Part shown: positions 37,401 through 44,789 of the stretch, piece by piece | How positions within the stretch are numbered: position 1 is the first letter of the stretch | Layout: every line of letters starts with the position of its first letter | Assembly: GCA_023399055.1 (NCBI GenBank) | Contig: JAEWQV010000015.1 | Coordinates: forward strand, 186,001-250,000 | Length of the DNA stretch: 64,000 nt | Direction of reading: 5' to 3' | Origin: Bacillota bacterium | Lineage (GTDB): Bacteria; Bacillota; Clostridia; Lachnospirales; Lachnospiraceae | Program-made: the position numbers and the translations under genes | Notes under the pieces: generated by a model | The model's input: the letters and a program-made list of their open reading frames with translations, nothing else | Told to the model about the DNA's origin: nothing | Databases searched by the model: none

Positions 37401-38025
37401 TCTTGAAATCAGAGGTGCTGGTAATTTGCTGGGTGAAGAACAAAGTGGTCACATGGAAGCAGTAGGATATGATCTATACTGTAAGATGCTTAATGAAGCA
37501 GTAAAAGCAATGAAAGGGAACGATCTTAACGAAGAGACCTATGAAACTACCGTGGACATGGACATGGATGCCTACATTCCTTCCACTTATATTAAGAACG
37601 AGATTCAGAAACTGGATATCTACAAACGTATTGCAGAGATAGAAAATCAGGAAGAAATGATGGATATGCAGGAAGAGTTGGTGGATCGATTTGGAGATTT
37701 GCCAAACGCAGTAAATAATCTTTTAAATATTGCACTACTTAAGGCTGTCTGCCACAGAGTATATATCGTGGGACTTGTCCATAAAGAGAACGAAGTCAAG
37801 CTTATGATGTATCCGAAAGCAAAACTGGCAGTAGAGAAAATACCTGAACTTGTCTTAAAATATAAAAATAAATTGAAACTGATACCACAGGCAAATCCTT
37901 ATTTTGTGTATCAATTACCAGGCACTCCAAAGGGGAAAATGGATGCTTTAGCAGTTTTTGATCATCTGATGAAATTATTAGAGGATTTTAAACTGTTAAT
38001 TCAGCAGCAAAATTCAGATAATTAA
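34477..38025 (+). CDS. mfd: Transcription-repair coupling factor
   Basis: This 1182-residue Mfd removes RNA polymerase stalled at lesions and recruits UvrA. In order it has an UvrB-like N-terminal module (QVESPGDFAVRGGIIDIFPL), an RNA-polymerase interaction domain (APGDYIVHENHGLGIYKGIE), a RecG-like translocase with Walker A ICGDVGYGKTE, DEEQ box (LLIIDEEQRFGVGHKEK), LTATPIPRTLHMSL and QLRGRVGRSNRTSYAF, and a C-terminal TRCF domain. The start is TTG 34477, nine or so bases after AGGAGG; no ATG competes. It lies 26 bp after pth. Confidence 0.97.
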   Translation: MKTFSAPLMELKEFNDIRENIITRTLPVHVTGCIDSQKCHLIHGLSEGFKYKVIVTYNDLKAKEIYEDYRLYDKEVFLYPSKDIIFYSADIHGNAIVRERLKVLRKIIEKKDATIIVSLEGGMDRILPLQMIKERVIKITAESVIKLQEFSAALTHLGYERQAQVESPGDFAVRGGIIDIFPLTEEVPYRIELWGDEIDSIRTFDISSQRSIEQVEGLTIYPATEIILDDKRRKAGLQKLEDEEKKYYKGLRDQFKTEEAARIHQIIGEFKENLETYHGSVAMESYINYFYEQTVSFFQYFNQEETLFFLDEPGRLVEKGEAVETEFREGMIGRIEKGYILPGQIDVIFSYKEAMGFLANKNSILISTMEVKNNFYTPKRKYDFTVQTVASYHKNFDVLVKDLERWKKNKYRVILLSGSRSRAMRLSDDLREYNLSAFYSEDMDRVLQPGEIMVAYGNLRRGFEYPLIKLVVISESDIFGSEKKKKRKKTSYEGNKIHSFTDLAPGDYIVHENHGLGIYKGIEKIEVDKVTKDYIKIEYGGGGVLYILATGLDVIQKYSGSEGRKPKLNKLNSIEWKNTKSKVKGAVREVAKDLVALYAQRQEKIGFQFGPDTVWQKEFEEAFPYDETEDQLNAIEATKRDMESKRIMDRLICGDVGYGKTEIAIRAAFKAVSDGKQVVILVPTTILAQQHYNTMVQRMMDFPVSIDVLSRFRSAAEQKKTIERIKKGSLDIIVGTHRVLSQDVKFKNLGLLIIDEEQRFGVGHKEKMKLLKKDVDVLTLTATPIPRTLHMSLVGIRDMSVLDEPPVDRLPIQTYVLEHNEEIIREAITRELAREGQVYYVYNRVNGIDEIANTVAKLVPDANVAFAHGQMNEHTLEKIMFDFISGEIDVLVSTTIIETGLDISNVNTIIIDDADRLGLSQLYQLRGRVGRSNRTSYAFLMYKRDKMLREIAEKRLHAIKEFTELGSGFKIAMRDLEIRGAGNLLGEEQSGHMEAVGYDLYCKMLNEAVKAMKGNDLNEETYETTVDMDMDAYIPSTYIKNEIQKLDIYKRIAEIENQEEMMDMQEELVDRFGDLPNAVNNLLNIALLKAVCHRVYIVGLVHKENEVKLMMYPKAKLAVEKIPELVLKYKNKLKLIPQANPYFVYQLPGTPKGKMDALAVFDHLMKLLEDFKLLIQQQNSDN

Positions 38026-38154
38026 GAGGTTAAGAAATAAATCTGGGTAGACTTAAAGTATCTAATAATACATTTGGGCTAAAGAATCAATCTGCAATAA
38101 ATACGGGAACTATTATATAGAGCTGAAGTTAATACAGCTAGAAAGGGGACAGGC

Positions 38155-39555
38155 ATGAAAAAAGGATGGAAGTTGGTACACATGGTATCAATCGTATTAA
38201 TCGTAATGCTGCTATCTGCTTGTAAAGGCGGCACGGAGCGCAATGAGCTTACAAATTATATTGGGAAGAGTGTGTCTACCTTTGAACGAAAGTCAGGAAT
38301 TGATTTAAATGAGTTAAGTAGTGGTGTATACCAAAAAGAGGATGTCATTCAAGTTATGACCTCCGGAAAAGAGGTATCAGCGGTTACCTTGCTAGGGAAG
38401 GCAGAAAAATATAAAGTTTTTGGTGTTACCATTGGTATGAAGAAAGAAGAAGCAGATAGTTTATTGGTGGATAATTTTGGAACAGAAATTGCAAAAAAAT
38501 TTAGTACAGATCAATCTACTGTTACTTATTCTTACCTTAAGAATGAGAATGAATTATACATTACTTATGATAGTGCACAAGAAACTGTTATTGAGATTTC
38601 GTATTATAAGAGTGCTGCCCCTAAGCAGGAGGAAGATGATGCCTCGGTAAGTTCTGGAAATCTGATGGCTAGCATTGGAGATACTAGAGTTTATTATAAT
38701 GAGGTTATGGTATACCTTAAGTTAGCACAGGAAAAGTATGAGAAGGAATATGGAAAAGGTATCTGGCAAGCAGATATACTTGGAAATGGAAATACCTTTG
38801 GCAGTATGTTAAAGGAAGAGGTTATTCATCAATTAACAGAATTAAAGATTATTAAGGCAGAGGCACTGAAAAAAGAAATTAATTTAACGGAGGAAGAGCT
38901 GGCAGAGGCGGCTTCTTACGCAAAAGATCATTTTGAAAGTCTCAAACAAGAAGAAATTGACCAGTATCTTATTACAAAGGAGCTCTTAACACAGGTGTAT
39001 GCCGATAACCTTTTGGCTAGTAAAATGTTTGAAATGGAAACAATTAATGTGGATAATAATGTGCCGGAAGAAGCTGCCAAGCAGATTACTGTGCAGGATA
39101 TTGTAGTTTACAGCAGTCATTTTGATTTAAAGGGCAATAAAGTTACGCTTTCAGAGGAAGAAAAGGCAGATGCTTATGAAAAAATTCAAAACCTTGCAGG
39201 GCAGGCAAAGGAAACCACAGATTTCCTTGCTTTAGCAGAAGCGAATTCGGAAGCGGATACCATTGAGTATACCTTTGGAAAGGGAGAAGCACCGAAGGAA
39301 TATGGTGATGTTTTTGAACAAGCGGCTTTTCAATTAAAGACCGGTGAAGTTAGCGATATCATTGCGACTGAGAATGGTTGGCATATTATCTATTGTGTGT
39401 CGGATTATAATGAAGATGCAACGATTCAAGTAAAAGAAAGAATTATTGGTGAGCGTCGCAATGAGATGTTTATGGATATATTTTCGGAATGGTCAGAAGA
39501 TTATGATGTGGTAATTAATGAAGAAGCTTGGAATAAGATAAGCTTTGAAGAATAG
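38155..39555 (+). CDS. Foldase lipoprotein with parvulin-type (PPIC) domain
   Basis: This 466-residue lipoprotein has a signal peptide and lipobox LLSAC, with Cys near residue 23. An N-terminal region of about 150 residues has a regular beta pattern and is not part of the usual PrsA fold. A SurA/PrsA-like helical domain follows (about 170-300, ASIGDTRVYYNEVMVYLKLA), then a parvulin domain (about 315-430) with FGKGEAPKEYGDVFEQAAFQ and IIATENGWHIIYCV. It should help fold secreted proteins outside the membrane. It lies 130 bp after mfd with AAAGGGG before the ATG. Confidence 0.85.
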   Translation: MKKGWKLVHMVSIVLIVMLLSACKGGTERNELTNYIGKSVSTFERKSGIDLNELSSGVYQKEDVIQVMTSGKEVSAVTLLGKAEKYKVFGVTIGMKKEEADSLLVDNFGTEIAKKFSTDQSTVTYSYLKNENELYITYDSAQETVIEISYYKSAAPKQEEDDASVSSGNLMASIGDTRVYYNEVMVYLKLAQEKYEKEYGKGIWQADILGNGNTFGSMLKEEVIHQLTELKIIKAEALKKEINLTEEELAEAASYAKDHFESLKQEEIDQYLITKELLTQVYADNLLASKMFEMETINVDNNVPEEAAKQITVQDIVVYSSHFDLKGNKVTLSEEEKADAYEKIQNLAGQAKETTDFLALAEANSEADTIEYTFGKGEAPKEYGDVFEQAAFQLKTGEVSDIIATENGWHIIYCVSDYNEDATIQVKERIIGERRNEMFMDIFSEWSEDYDVVINEEAWNKISFEE

Positions 39556-39573
39556 GGCTATTTAGGTAGTATA

Positions 39574-39690
39574 AGAATATTAGTGCATATATAATCATCT
39601 GGACTTGCCTTACCACCGAATGATTGCTGAAAGGATAGCAATCATTCGGTGCCGGTCTGCGCCATCTGATCATATATGCACTAATATTCT
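39574..39690. repeat. 117-bp nearly symmetrical hairpin element
   Basis: Terminal arms AGAATATTAGTGCATATAT (39574-39592) and ATATATGCACTAATATTCT (39672-39690) are perfect. Inner arms CACCGAATGATTGCT and AGCAATCATTCGGTG (39615-39651) are perfect too, with an imperfect middle. Outer flanks TAGTATA (39567) and TATACTA (39703) continue the symmetry. It contains no gene and lies between two plus-strand genes. It is MITE-like or a stable RNA hairpin. Confidence 0.7.
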
Positions 39691-39850
39691 CCACAGGTAT
39701 CGTATACTATATTAGGAGTATTGATTAAAGGTTATAAATAATCTTTTATAAGCTTTGGACGAGAAAAGAGGATAATAAGAATGAAAAAATTGAAAAAGAA
39801 TAAAAGAGTGTTGAATGACTGATTAACAGATATGAAAGGGAGGGTATAAC

Positions 39851-40417
39851 ATGTGTGGCAGATATAATTTTATGGTTGAAGAAGACGATGAGATTATGGA
39901 AATTCTGCAGAAGTTGAATGAAAAATATCAGAATGCACAAACGACAACTGGAGAAGTATTTCCCACCAATCAGGCTCCGATTCTTGTTAAGGAAGCCAAA
40001 TCTATTACGCCCACGTTAAGTGCCTGGGGATTTCCTAAGTTTGATGGTAAAGGCGTAATTATCAATGCCAGATCCGAGTCGGCATTTGAAAAGAAGACGT
40101 TTCGTGACAGTCTTTTAAGTCGTCGATGTATCATTCCCTCCACTGGGTTTTATGAATGGGACAAGCAGAAGAGAAAGCATTTCTTCCGACTTGAGGAAAC
40201 GAATGCACTTTATATGGCAGGTTTATATTCTATTTTTAAGGGTGAAATGCGCTACGTTGTTCTTACTACGAATGCCAACAAATCCATGGAAGGAATTCAC
40301 GAGCGAATGCCTTTAATTATACCAAAAGAGGAACTGGAATCCTGGATTTTAGAGGATAATAAGACAAATTACTTTCTTCATACAACGCCACCAAAACTTA
40401 GAGTGGCAGTAGTGTAA
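39851..40417 (+). CDS. SRAP-domain protein (YedK/HMCES family)
   Basis: This 188-residue protein is a SRAP domain end to end. Cys2 (MCGRYNF) is the residue that forms the thiazolidine crosslink with abasic sites in single-stranded DNA; NARSESAFEKKTFRD, the STGFYEW motif with its Glu, and HERMP with the active His are all present. It shields abasic sites at replication forks. AAGGGAGGG precedes ATG 39851. It is close to mfd, dinB and the SbcCD-like genes but not in an operon with them. Confidence 0.94.
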   Translation: MCGRYNFMVEEDDEIMEILQKLNEKYQNAQTTTGEVFPTNQAPILVKEAKSITPTLSAWGFPKFDGKGVIINARSESAFEKKTFRDSLLSRRCIIPSTGFYEWDKQKRKHFFRLEETNALYMAGLYSIFKGEMRYVVLTTNANKSMEGIHERMPLIIPKEELESWILEDNKTNYFLHTTPPKLRVAVV

Positions 40418-40711
40418 TAAAAAGATAAGTAAATTTTAGGTGGAATATTATAGAGGGAGTTCTAACTTATTTATAATGAGGATAACTGTTTTCTAGATTG
40501 AGGAAGGAAAAGGGTTATCCTTTTCTATGTATAGCCAATTTAGCAGATATTTGAGCTAGTAAAGGTTTATAGGATTTTGTTACTTAGGCATGAATCTTTT
40601 GTTTACATATCTTGTAATTTTGTACGAATTAATGTAGAATAATAGTGTAATTTTATGCAATATTTTAGGAGTATCTTATGAGTGAGAGGAAATTAAAGAC
40701 AGGTGAGACAT
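40418..40711. other. Intergenic region with SRAP gene terminator
   Basis: The terminator is at 40479-40524 (AGGATAAC with GTTATCCTTTTC). The remaining AT-rich stretch presumably holds the chemoreceptor promoter, but no box is convincing. Confidence 0.4.
40479..40524 (+). terminator. Terminator after the SRAP gene
   Basis: AGGATAAC (40479-40486) pairs with GTTATCC (40514-40520), followed by TTTTC; the loop is long and A/G-rich. Confidence 0.6.
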
Positions 40712-42502
40712 ATGAGATTAAATAATTTCAAAGTAAGAACAAAAGTAATTTTACTTGCGGTGGTTTTACTATTAGTTGCTTCATTAATGGCAGGATTGTC
40801 CATAATGAATCAATCCAGGACTATGGATAGGAATTTAAAAGTATTAGAAGAAAGCATTCGTACTGATTTTGATAATAATATTAAAGAACAGGTAGAAAGT
40901 GTTGTATCTTTAATAAATACTATCTATATTAAGTATGAAAATGGTGAGTATACTCTGGAAGAGGCAGAGAAAATTGCAGCTGATTACGTTAGGGAATTAC
41001 GTTACGGGAATGGGGGGTATTTTTGGATTGATACCTATGAAGGTCTTAACATTGTATGTCTAGGTAAGGATACCATTGAAGGAAAAAATCGATTTAATGA
41101 TAAAGATGATAAAGGATTTCCGATGATTCAAGCAATTATTGAGGCTGGTCGTAAGGGCGGTGGTTACACTGATTATTGGTTTCCTAAGGCGGATGAGACC
41201 GAACCCTCACCAAAGAGAGGATATAGTTTAGCTTTTGAACCCTTCAAATGGGTTATTGGAACAGGAAATTATACGGATTATATTGATACCCACATTGCAA
41301 CGATTGCGGATCAGGAAGAGAAAGTAGCAAGGGGCAATATTATAGAGTTTATAGTGATATTTACACTATCCTTGATATTAGCCATCTTTGTTACAATCTA
41401 TCTTACAATAAACTTGAACCGGTCTTTTAAAGCGATTAGTACATACTTTAAAACCCTTGCAACTGGTGATTTTACGGTTAAGTTACCAGAAAAATATCTT
41501 GCCAGAAAAGATGATTTTGGGGTTTTAGCCAACGAAATAGAAGTTATGAAGGGTTCAGTAGCACACTTGGTTGGAAGTTCAAAATCTGCCGCCGATGGAA
41601 TTGTTGATGTAGTCGGACACATTACGAACAATATTAAAGAATTAAATTCAAATATTGAAGACCTAGCGGCGACCTCTCAGGAGTTGGCAGCAGGAATGCA
41701 GGAAACGGCAGCATCAGCGCAGGTAATGTCAACGACTTCAGCAGAGATTGAAATTGCAACCAAATCAATTGCTTCTAAGTCACAGGAAGCAGCACTTCAG
41801 GTTATTGAGATTAGCAAACGTGCAAAGAATAATAAGAACGAAATCCATCTATCCCAAGGGAAAGCAGAGCAAATAGGAGAAGAGATAGAGCATAAGCTGG
41901 AACAAGCGTTGGAGCAAGCACAGGTAGTATCACAAATCAATGTTTTGACCGAAACGATTATGAAAATAACTGCCAAAACAAGATTACTGGCCCTGAACGC
42001 TTCCATAGAAGCCGCAAGGGCAGGTGAGAGTGGTAAGGGATTTGCTGTAGTGGCAGATGAGATAAGTGCCTTAGCAGCACAATCGAGGGATGCTGTTACC
42101 AGAATCCAAGAGGTTACCGAGGATGTTACAGAGGCCATGACTAATCTGTCGGACAGCTCAAGGGCTCTTTTAGATTTTGTATCTAAGGATGTTACAGAAA
42201 GCTTCACTAATATTCTAAGTGTTGCGGAAGCTTATAGTAATGATGCTGTATATATGGATGAATTGATAACAGACTTTAGTGCCACAGCTGAAGAACTTTT
42301 GGCAGGCATTGAAGACATAATGACAGCAGTAAATGAGGTGGCTCAAGCATCGACGGAAGGTGCAACAGGAACAGGGGATATTGCTATAAAGATTTCAGAT
42401 ATTACAAATTTATCTGCAGAAGTTGTACAGCAGGCAGCAATTTCTAAGAGTAATTCAGATTTCTTAAAGCGAGAGATCTCCAATTTTAAACTAGATAGAT
42501 AA
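40712..42502 (+). CDS. Methyl-accepting chemotaxis protein with sCache-type sensor
   Basis: This 596-residue receptor has a first membrane helix (about 10-30), an extracellular single-Cache domain (GYFWIDTYEGLNIVCLGKD, then FEPFKWVIGTGNYTDYID), a second helix (about 210-235), HAMP, and a signalling coiled coil with the conserved tip (TRLLALNASIEAARAGESGK, then GFAVVADEISALA). It binds a small extracellular ligand and controls CheA or an alternative kinase. AGGTGA before ATG 40712 decides the start over GTG 40703. No che genes are nearby. Confidence 0.93.
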   Translation: MRLNNFKVRTKVILLAVVLLLVASLMAGLSIMNQSRTMDRNLKVLEESIRTDFDNNIKEQVESVVSLINTIYIKYENGEYTLEEAEKIAADYVRELRYGNGGYFWIDTYEGLNIVCLGKDTIEGKNRFNDKDDKGFPMIQAIIEAGRKGGGYTDYWFPKADETEPSPKRGYSLAFEPFKWVIGTGNYTDYIDTHIATIADQEEKVARGNIIEFIVIFTLSLILAIFVTIYLTINLNRSFKAISTYFKTLATGDFTVKLPEKYLARKDDFGVLANEIEVMKGSVAHLVGSSKSAADGIVDVVGHITNNIKELNSNIEDLAATSQELAAGMQETAASAQVMSTTSAEIEIATKSIASKSQEAALQVIEISKRAKNNKNEIHLSQGKAEQIGEEIEHKLEQALEQAQVVSQINVLTETIMKITAKTRLLALNASIEAARAGESGKGFAVVADEISALAAQSRDAVTRIQEVTEDVTEAMTNLSDSSRALLDFVSKDVTESFTNILSVAEAYSNDAVYMDELITDFSATAEELLAGIEDIMTAVNEVAQASTEGATGTGDIAIKISDITNLSAEVVQQAAISKSNSDFLKREISNFKLDR

Positions 42503-42546
42503 TATTTAAATTATGATTATAAACCAAACTAAAATAATCCGATAAA

Positions 42547-42587
42547 CAGCTTAGGACAATAACACATTTCGTTATTGTCCTAAGCTG
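42547..42587 (+). terminator. Chemoreceptor gene terminator
   Basis: CAGCTTAGGACAATAAC (42547-42563) pairs perfectly with GTTATTGTCCTAAGCTG (42571-42587) around a seven-base loop; CTCTATTTTT follows. Confidence 0.85.
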
Positions 42588-42682
42588 CTCTATTTTTCCC
42601 CAGTATAAAGGCTGAATTGCGAGATCAATTATTACTATGTCACAAAGTTTAGCAAGCTTGAGATATAGAAACAATGGTTTAT

Positions 42683-42790
42683 GCAGATTTGCCTTTTATT
42701 TTAGCAGATTTGTTTTTTTGCAGAAAAATCGACACAAATATCTAGTGAATCTGCAGGATCAATTGATATCTTTTTAAGGTATGTTACTAT
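42683..42790 (+). promoter_or_regulatory. agrBD promoter with candidate LytTR (AgrA-type) operator
   Basis: GCAGATTTG occurs at 42683-42691 and 42704-42712, exactly 21 bases apart: nine-base repeats with a 12-base spacer, the architecture bound by LytTR-domain regulators. Weaker forms lie at 42720 (GCAGAAAAA) and, inverted, at 42746-42754. The promoter is TTGATA (42763-42768) and TACTAT (42785-42790) with a 16-base spacer. Confidence 0.55.
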
Positions 42791-42833
42791 CAAGGCATAA
42801 TAACAAATTGAGAGAGGGAAAATAGAATATATT

Positions 42834-43412
42834 ATGCAACATTTGTTAAATAAATTAAACAAAGATGGCTATTTTACAGAGATTCAGATGGAACAGATTA
42901 AATATTCTGCTCTAGTTATACTGGGAGATGCCTCAAAGTTCCTAATTCTTTTTGTTGCATTTTCCCTGCTTGGGTATTGGCAAGAATATGTATATGCATT
43001 TGTTACAACCACTCTTTTAAGAATTCATATTGGCGGTAAGCACTATAATACCTATCTGGGTTGTCTGTTGTTCTCCACAGGTTACTTTTCACTTTTAGTG
43101 TTTTTGACAGTGTTATTACCTCGACACTATTATATATATTTATTAATAGTGACAATACCAATTGCTTTAGTATTAATATTAACATCACCTAGAGTATCTA
43201 TAAAAAGCGGGCGTAATGTTAAGAAAAATCTTTCTGAAATTAAGCGTAACATTATAGCACTTATTGTAGTCTACTTGCTTCTTTTTATAATAATAAGAGA
43301 ACCAATATTCTTAGTTGGTCCTTTTACAATTATATTACAAACAATTCAATTATTAACGATGAAAGGAGGAAGCTATTATGAAATCAGGAAAGAAACTAGG
43401 CTTCGCACGTAA
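42834..43412 (+). CDS. agrB: AgrB-type peptide-processing membrane protease
   Basis: This 192-residue membrane protein has about five or six hydrophobic segments. The catalytic pair is H70 and C77 (RIHIGGKHYNTYLGC), with the same seven-residue distance as His77/Cys84 of Staphylococcus aureus AgrB. AgrB cuts the C-terminal tail off the AgrD precursor and closes the (thio)lactone ring. GAGAGGG lies about 15 bases before the ATG, which is rather far. Its last 35 bases overlap agrD. The promoter region carries LytTR-type repeats. Confidence 0.92.
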   Translation: MQHLLNKLNKDGYFTEIQMEQIKYSALVILGDASKFLILFVAFSLLGYWQEYVYAFVTTTLLRIHIGGKHYNTYLGCLLFSTGYFSLLVFLTVLLPRHYYIYLLIVTIPIALVLILTSPRVSIKSGRNVKKNLSEIKRNIIALIVVYLLLFIIIREPIFLVGPFTIILQTIQLLTMKGGSYYEIRKETRLRT

Positions 43413-43515
43413 TATTCTTAGCTTGTTACTTATGGTCGCACCTGTAGTTTCAACAATGTGGGCTTCTACTTATTTGTGGGGCGAACCTGAGGTACCTGAA
43501 TCACTGCGCAACTAA
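43378..43515 (+). CDS. agrD: AgrD-type cyclic autoinducer precursor lacking cysteine
   Basis: This is a 45-residue peptide gene. It has a basic amphipathic N-terminus (MKSGKKLGFARNILSLLLMV), a core APVVSTMWASTYLW and an acidic tail GEPEVPESLRN. The tail aligns without gaps to the AgrD recognition tail of S. aureus (DEVEVPKEL), which places ring closure between residues 30 and 34: Ser-Thr-Tyr-Leu-Trp, where S. aureus has Cys-Asp-Phe-Ile-Met. There is no Cys anywhere, so the signal should be an ester lactone, as in the Enterococcus faecalis gelatinase pheromone. GGAGG (seven or so bases upstream) lies inside agrB. The stop overlaps the stop of agrC on the other strand. Confidence 0.88.
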   Translation: MKSGKKLGFARNILSLLLMVAPVVSTMWASTYLWGEPEVPESLRN

Positions 43516-44789
43516 TAATGACAAATTTTTGCAACAACCATGTTTAAAGAGGTATCATAGTAAAAATCTATGGTACCCTTTTTATGCTCCAACATTTTCT
43601 TCAACTTATGCAGACCAATACCTCGAGGAGCATTTTCTTTCGTGGTAAATCCGTAACTAAAATAATTATTAATCTCTGCTACACTAACATATCTATAAGT
43701 GTTTTTAACTTCAAAAATATTAATTCCATTATCTCGATTAATAAAAAGTTCAAGTGTTCCTTCTATGTTCAAGCTTTCAACCGCTTCAATGGCATTATCT
43801 ATAAGAATTCCGTACATTTCAACTAACTGGTGAGAGTTGTAGTTTGAAGCCATCGTAAAATCTTGAATAGTCAGCTTAACGTTAATTTCCTTGTTCTTAA
43901 TTTCTAACATTTTGCTATAAAGAAAAGCACTGATAATTTTATTGTCTAGTTTGAGAAGATCCTTCCAGACATTATTGCTATTAATCTCGTCAATGTAATC
44001 ATCAATCGCCTGATCCGTAAAGGCTTCATCTCTTTTCATTGCAAGAATCGTTTGTATTTGATTGTGATAATCATGCTGCTTTCCACGAATTTCTTCAATC
44101 ATATCGTCGATGATTGGGAAATAGGTGTCGTAGATTGCGAGCTTTTCTTTGTAACTACGACTTACAAAACCTTCTCGCAAAACGACAGTATTAATAACAA
44201 TGGCAAAAAGAACAACGAGAATTATTTCAAGTATAACATTAGTAATATTACTGACATCTATATACCATAGGATCGTTATTCCATAGGAAAGTACGAAGGA
44301 AGCCGTCATAATTACACAGTAAATGGCATTTCGTTCCTCAATAAAGGAATGAAGAAGGAAGAAGGGTACTAGCCTGGTTAAAAAAAGCACCAGAATTAAA
44401 CATATTCCCTGTGAAAGTAAACCATTATTAAAGGTATAATCAACGTTTCCAAGAATTAATTTGACAATAACAACACCTGCTAATTGGAGAACAATCATCA
44501 TCAAGGAAATAGTAAAATAAACAAGTGAGCAAGAGGCAATGTTCTTAGCTTGATTAAAATATAAATATAAATATAAAGCCACGATACTTATTAACGTACT
44601 AAACAAATGTGATAAGATATCGTTAAATTGAAGAAAGTTAACTAATGCAATAAGAGCAGAAGGAACGATTATGTATAAAGGGACTAATTTCCATTTACAC
44701 TTAAGGGTTTTATTAATACTATGAACAAAAAGTAATGTCATTGCATAGTCGAATAAAGACAGTGCCAATGTTTGAAAATAATAAACCAT
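43512..44789 (-). CDS. AgrC-like sensor histidine kinase (GHKL type)
   Basis: This 425-residue kinase has about six or seven membrane helices in the first 200 residues, a phosphoacceptor region GKQHDYHNQIQTILAM near residue 240, and a GHKL ATPase domain (HQLVEMYGILIDNAIEAVES; RGIGLHKLKKML). It is the peptide-receptor kinase of Agr systems. Its start overlaps the regulator stop as TAATG, so both are coupled. Its stop (43512-43514) overlaps that of agrD head-on, and the last 65 or so bases also carry the agrBD terminator on the opposite strand. Confidence 0.9.
   Translation of the reverse strand: MVYYFQTLALSLFDYAMTLLFVHSINKTLKCKWKLVPLYIIVPSALIALVNFLQFNDILSHLFSTLISIVALYLYLYFNQAKNIASCSLVYFTISLMMIVLQLAGVVIVKLILGNVDYTFNNGLLSQGICLILVLFLTRLVPFFLLHSFIEERNAIYCVIMTASFVLSYGITILWYIDVSNITNVILEIILVVLFAIVINTVVLREGFVSRSYKEKLAIYDTYFPIIDDMIEEIRGKQHDYHNQIQTILAMKRDEAFTDQAIDDYIDEINSNNVWKDLLKLDNKIISAFLYSKMLEIKNKEINVKLTIQDFTMASNYNSHQLVEMYGILIDNAIEAVESLNIEGTLELFINRDNGINIFEVKNTYRYVSVAEINNYFSYGFTTKENAPRGIGLHKLKKMLEHKKGTIDFYYDTSLNMVVAKICHY
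43551..43583 (+). terminator. agrBD terminator lying inside agrC
   Basis: GGTATCATAG (43551-43560) pairs with CTATGGTACC (43568-43577), one G-T pair included, and CTTTTTA follows. On the plus strand it is an intrinsic terminator 36 bases past the agrD stop, yet it is coding sequence of agrC on the minus strand. Confidence 0.7.

Larger units (their letters stand above)
42503..42833. other. Intergenic region between chemoreceptor and agrB
   Basis: It holds the chemoreceptor terminator (42547-42587), GCAGATTTG repeats (42683, 42704) and the agrBD promoter (42763-42790). No gene is seen. Confidence 0.6.

Noticed and set aside
43500..43600. Sequencing or assembly error creating the agrD/agrC overlap
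   Set aside because: Both frames are intact to their stops, with conserved ends, and the terminator hairpin fits the arrangement, so it is accepted as real.
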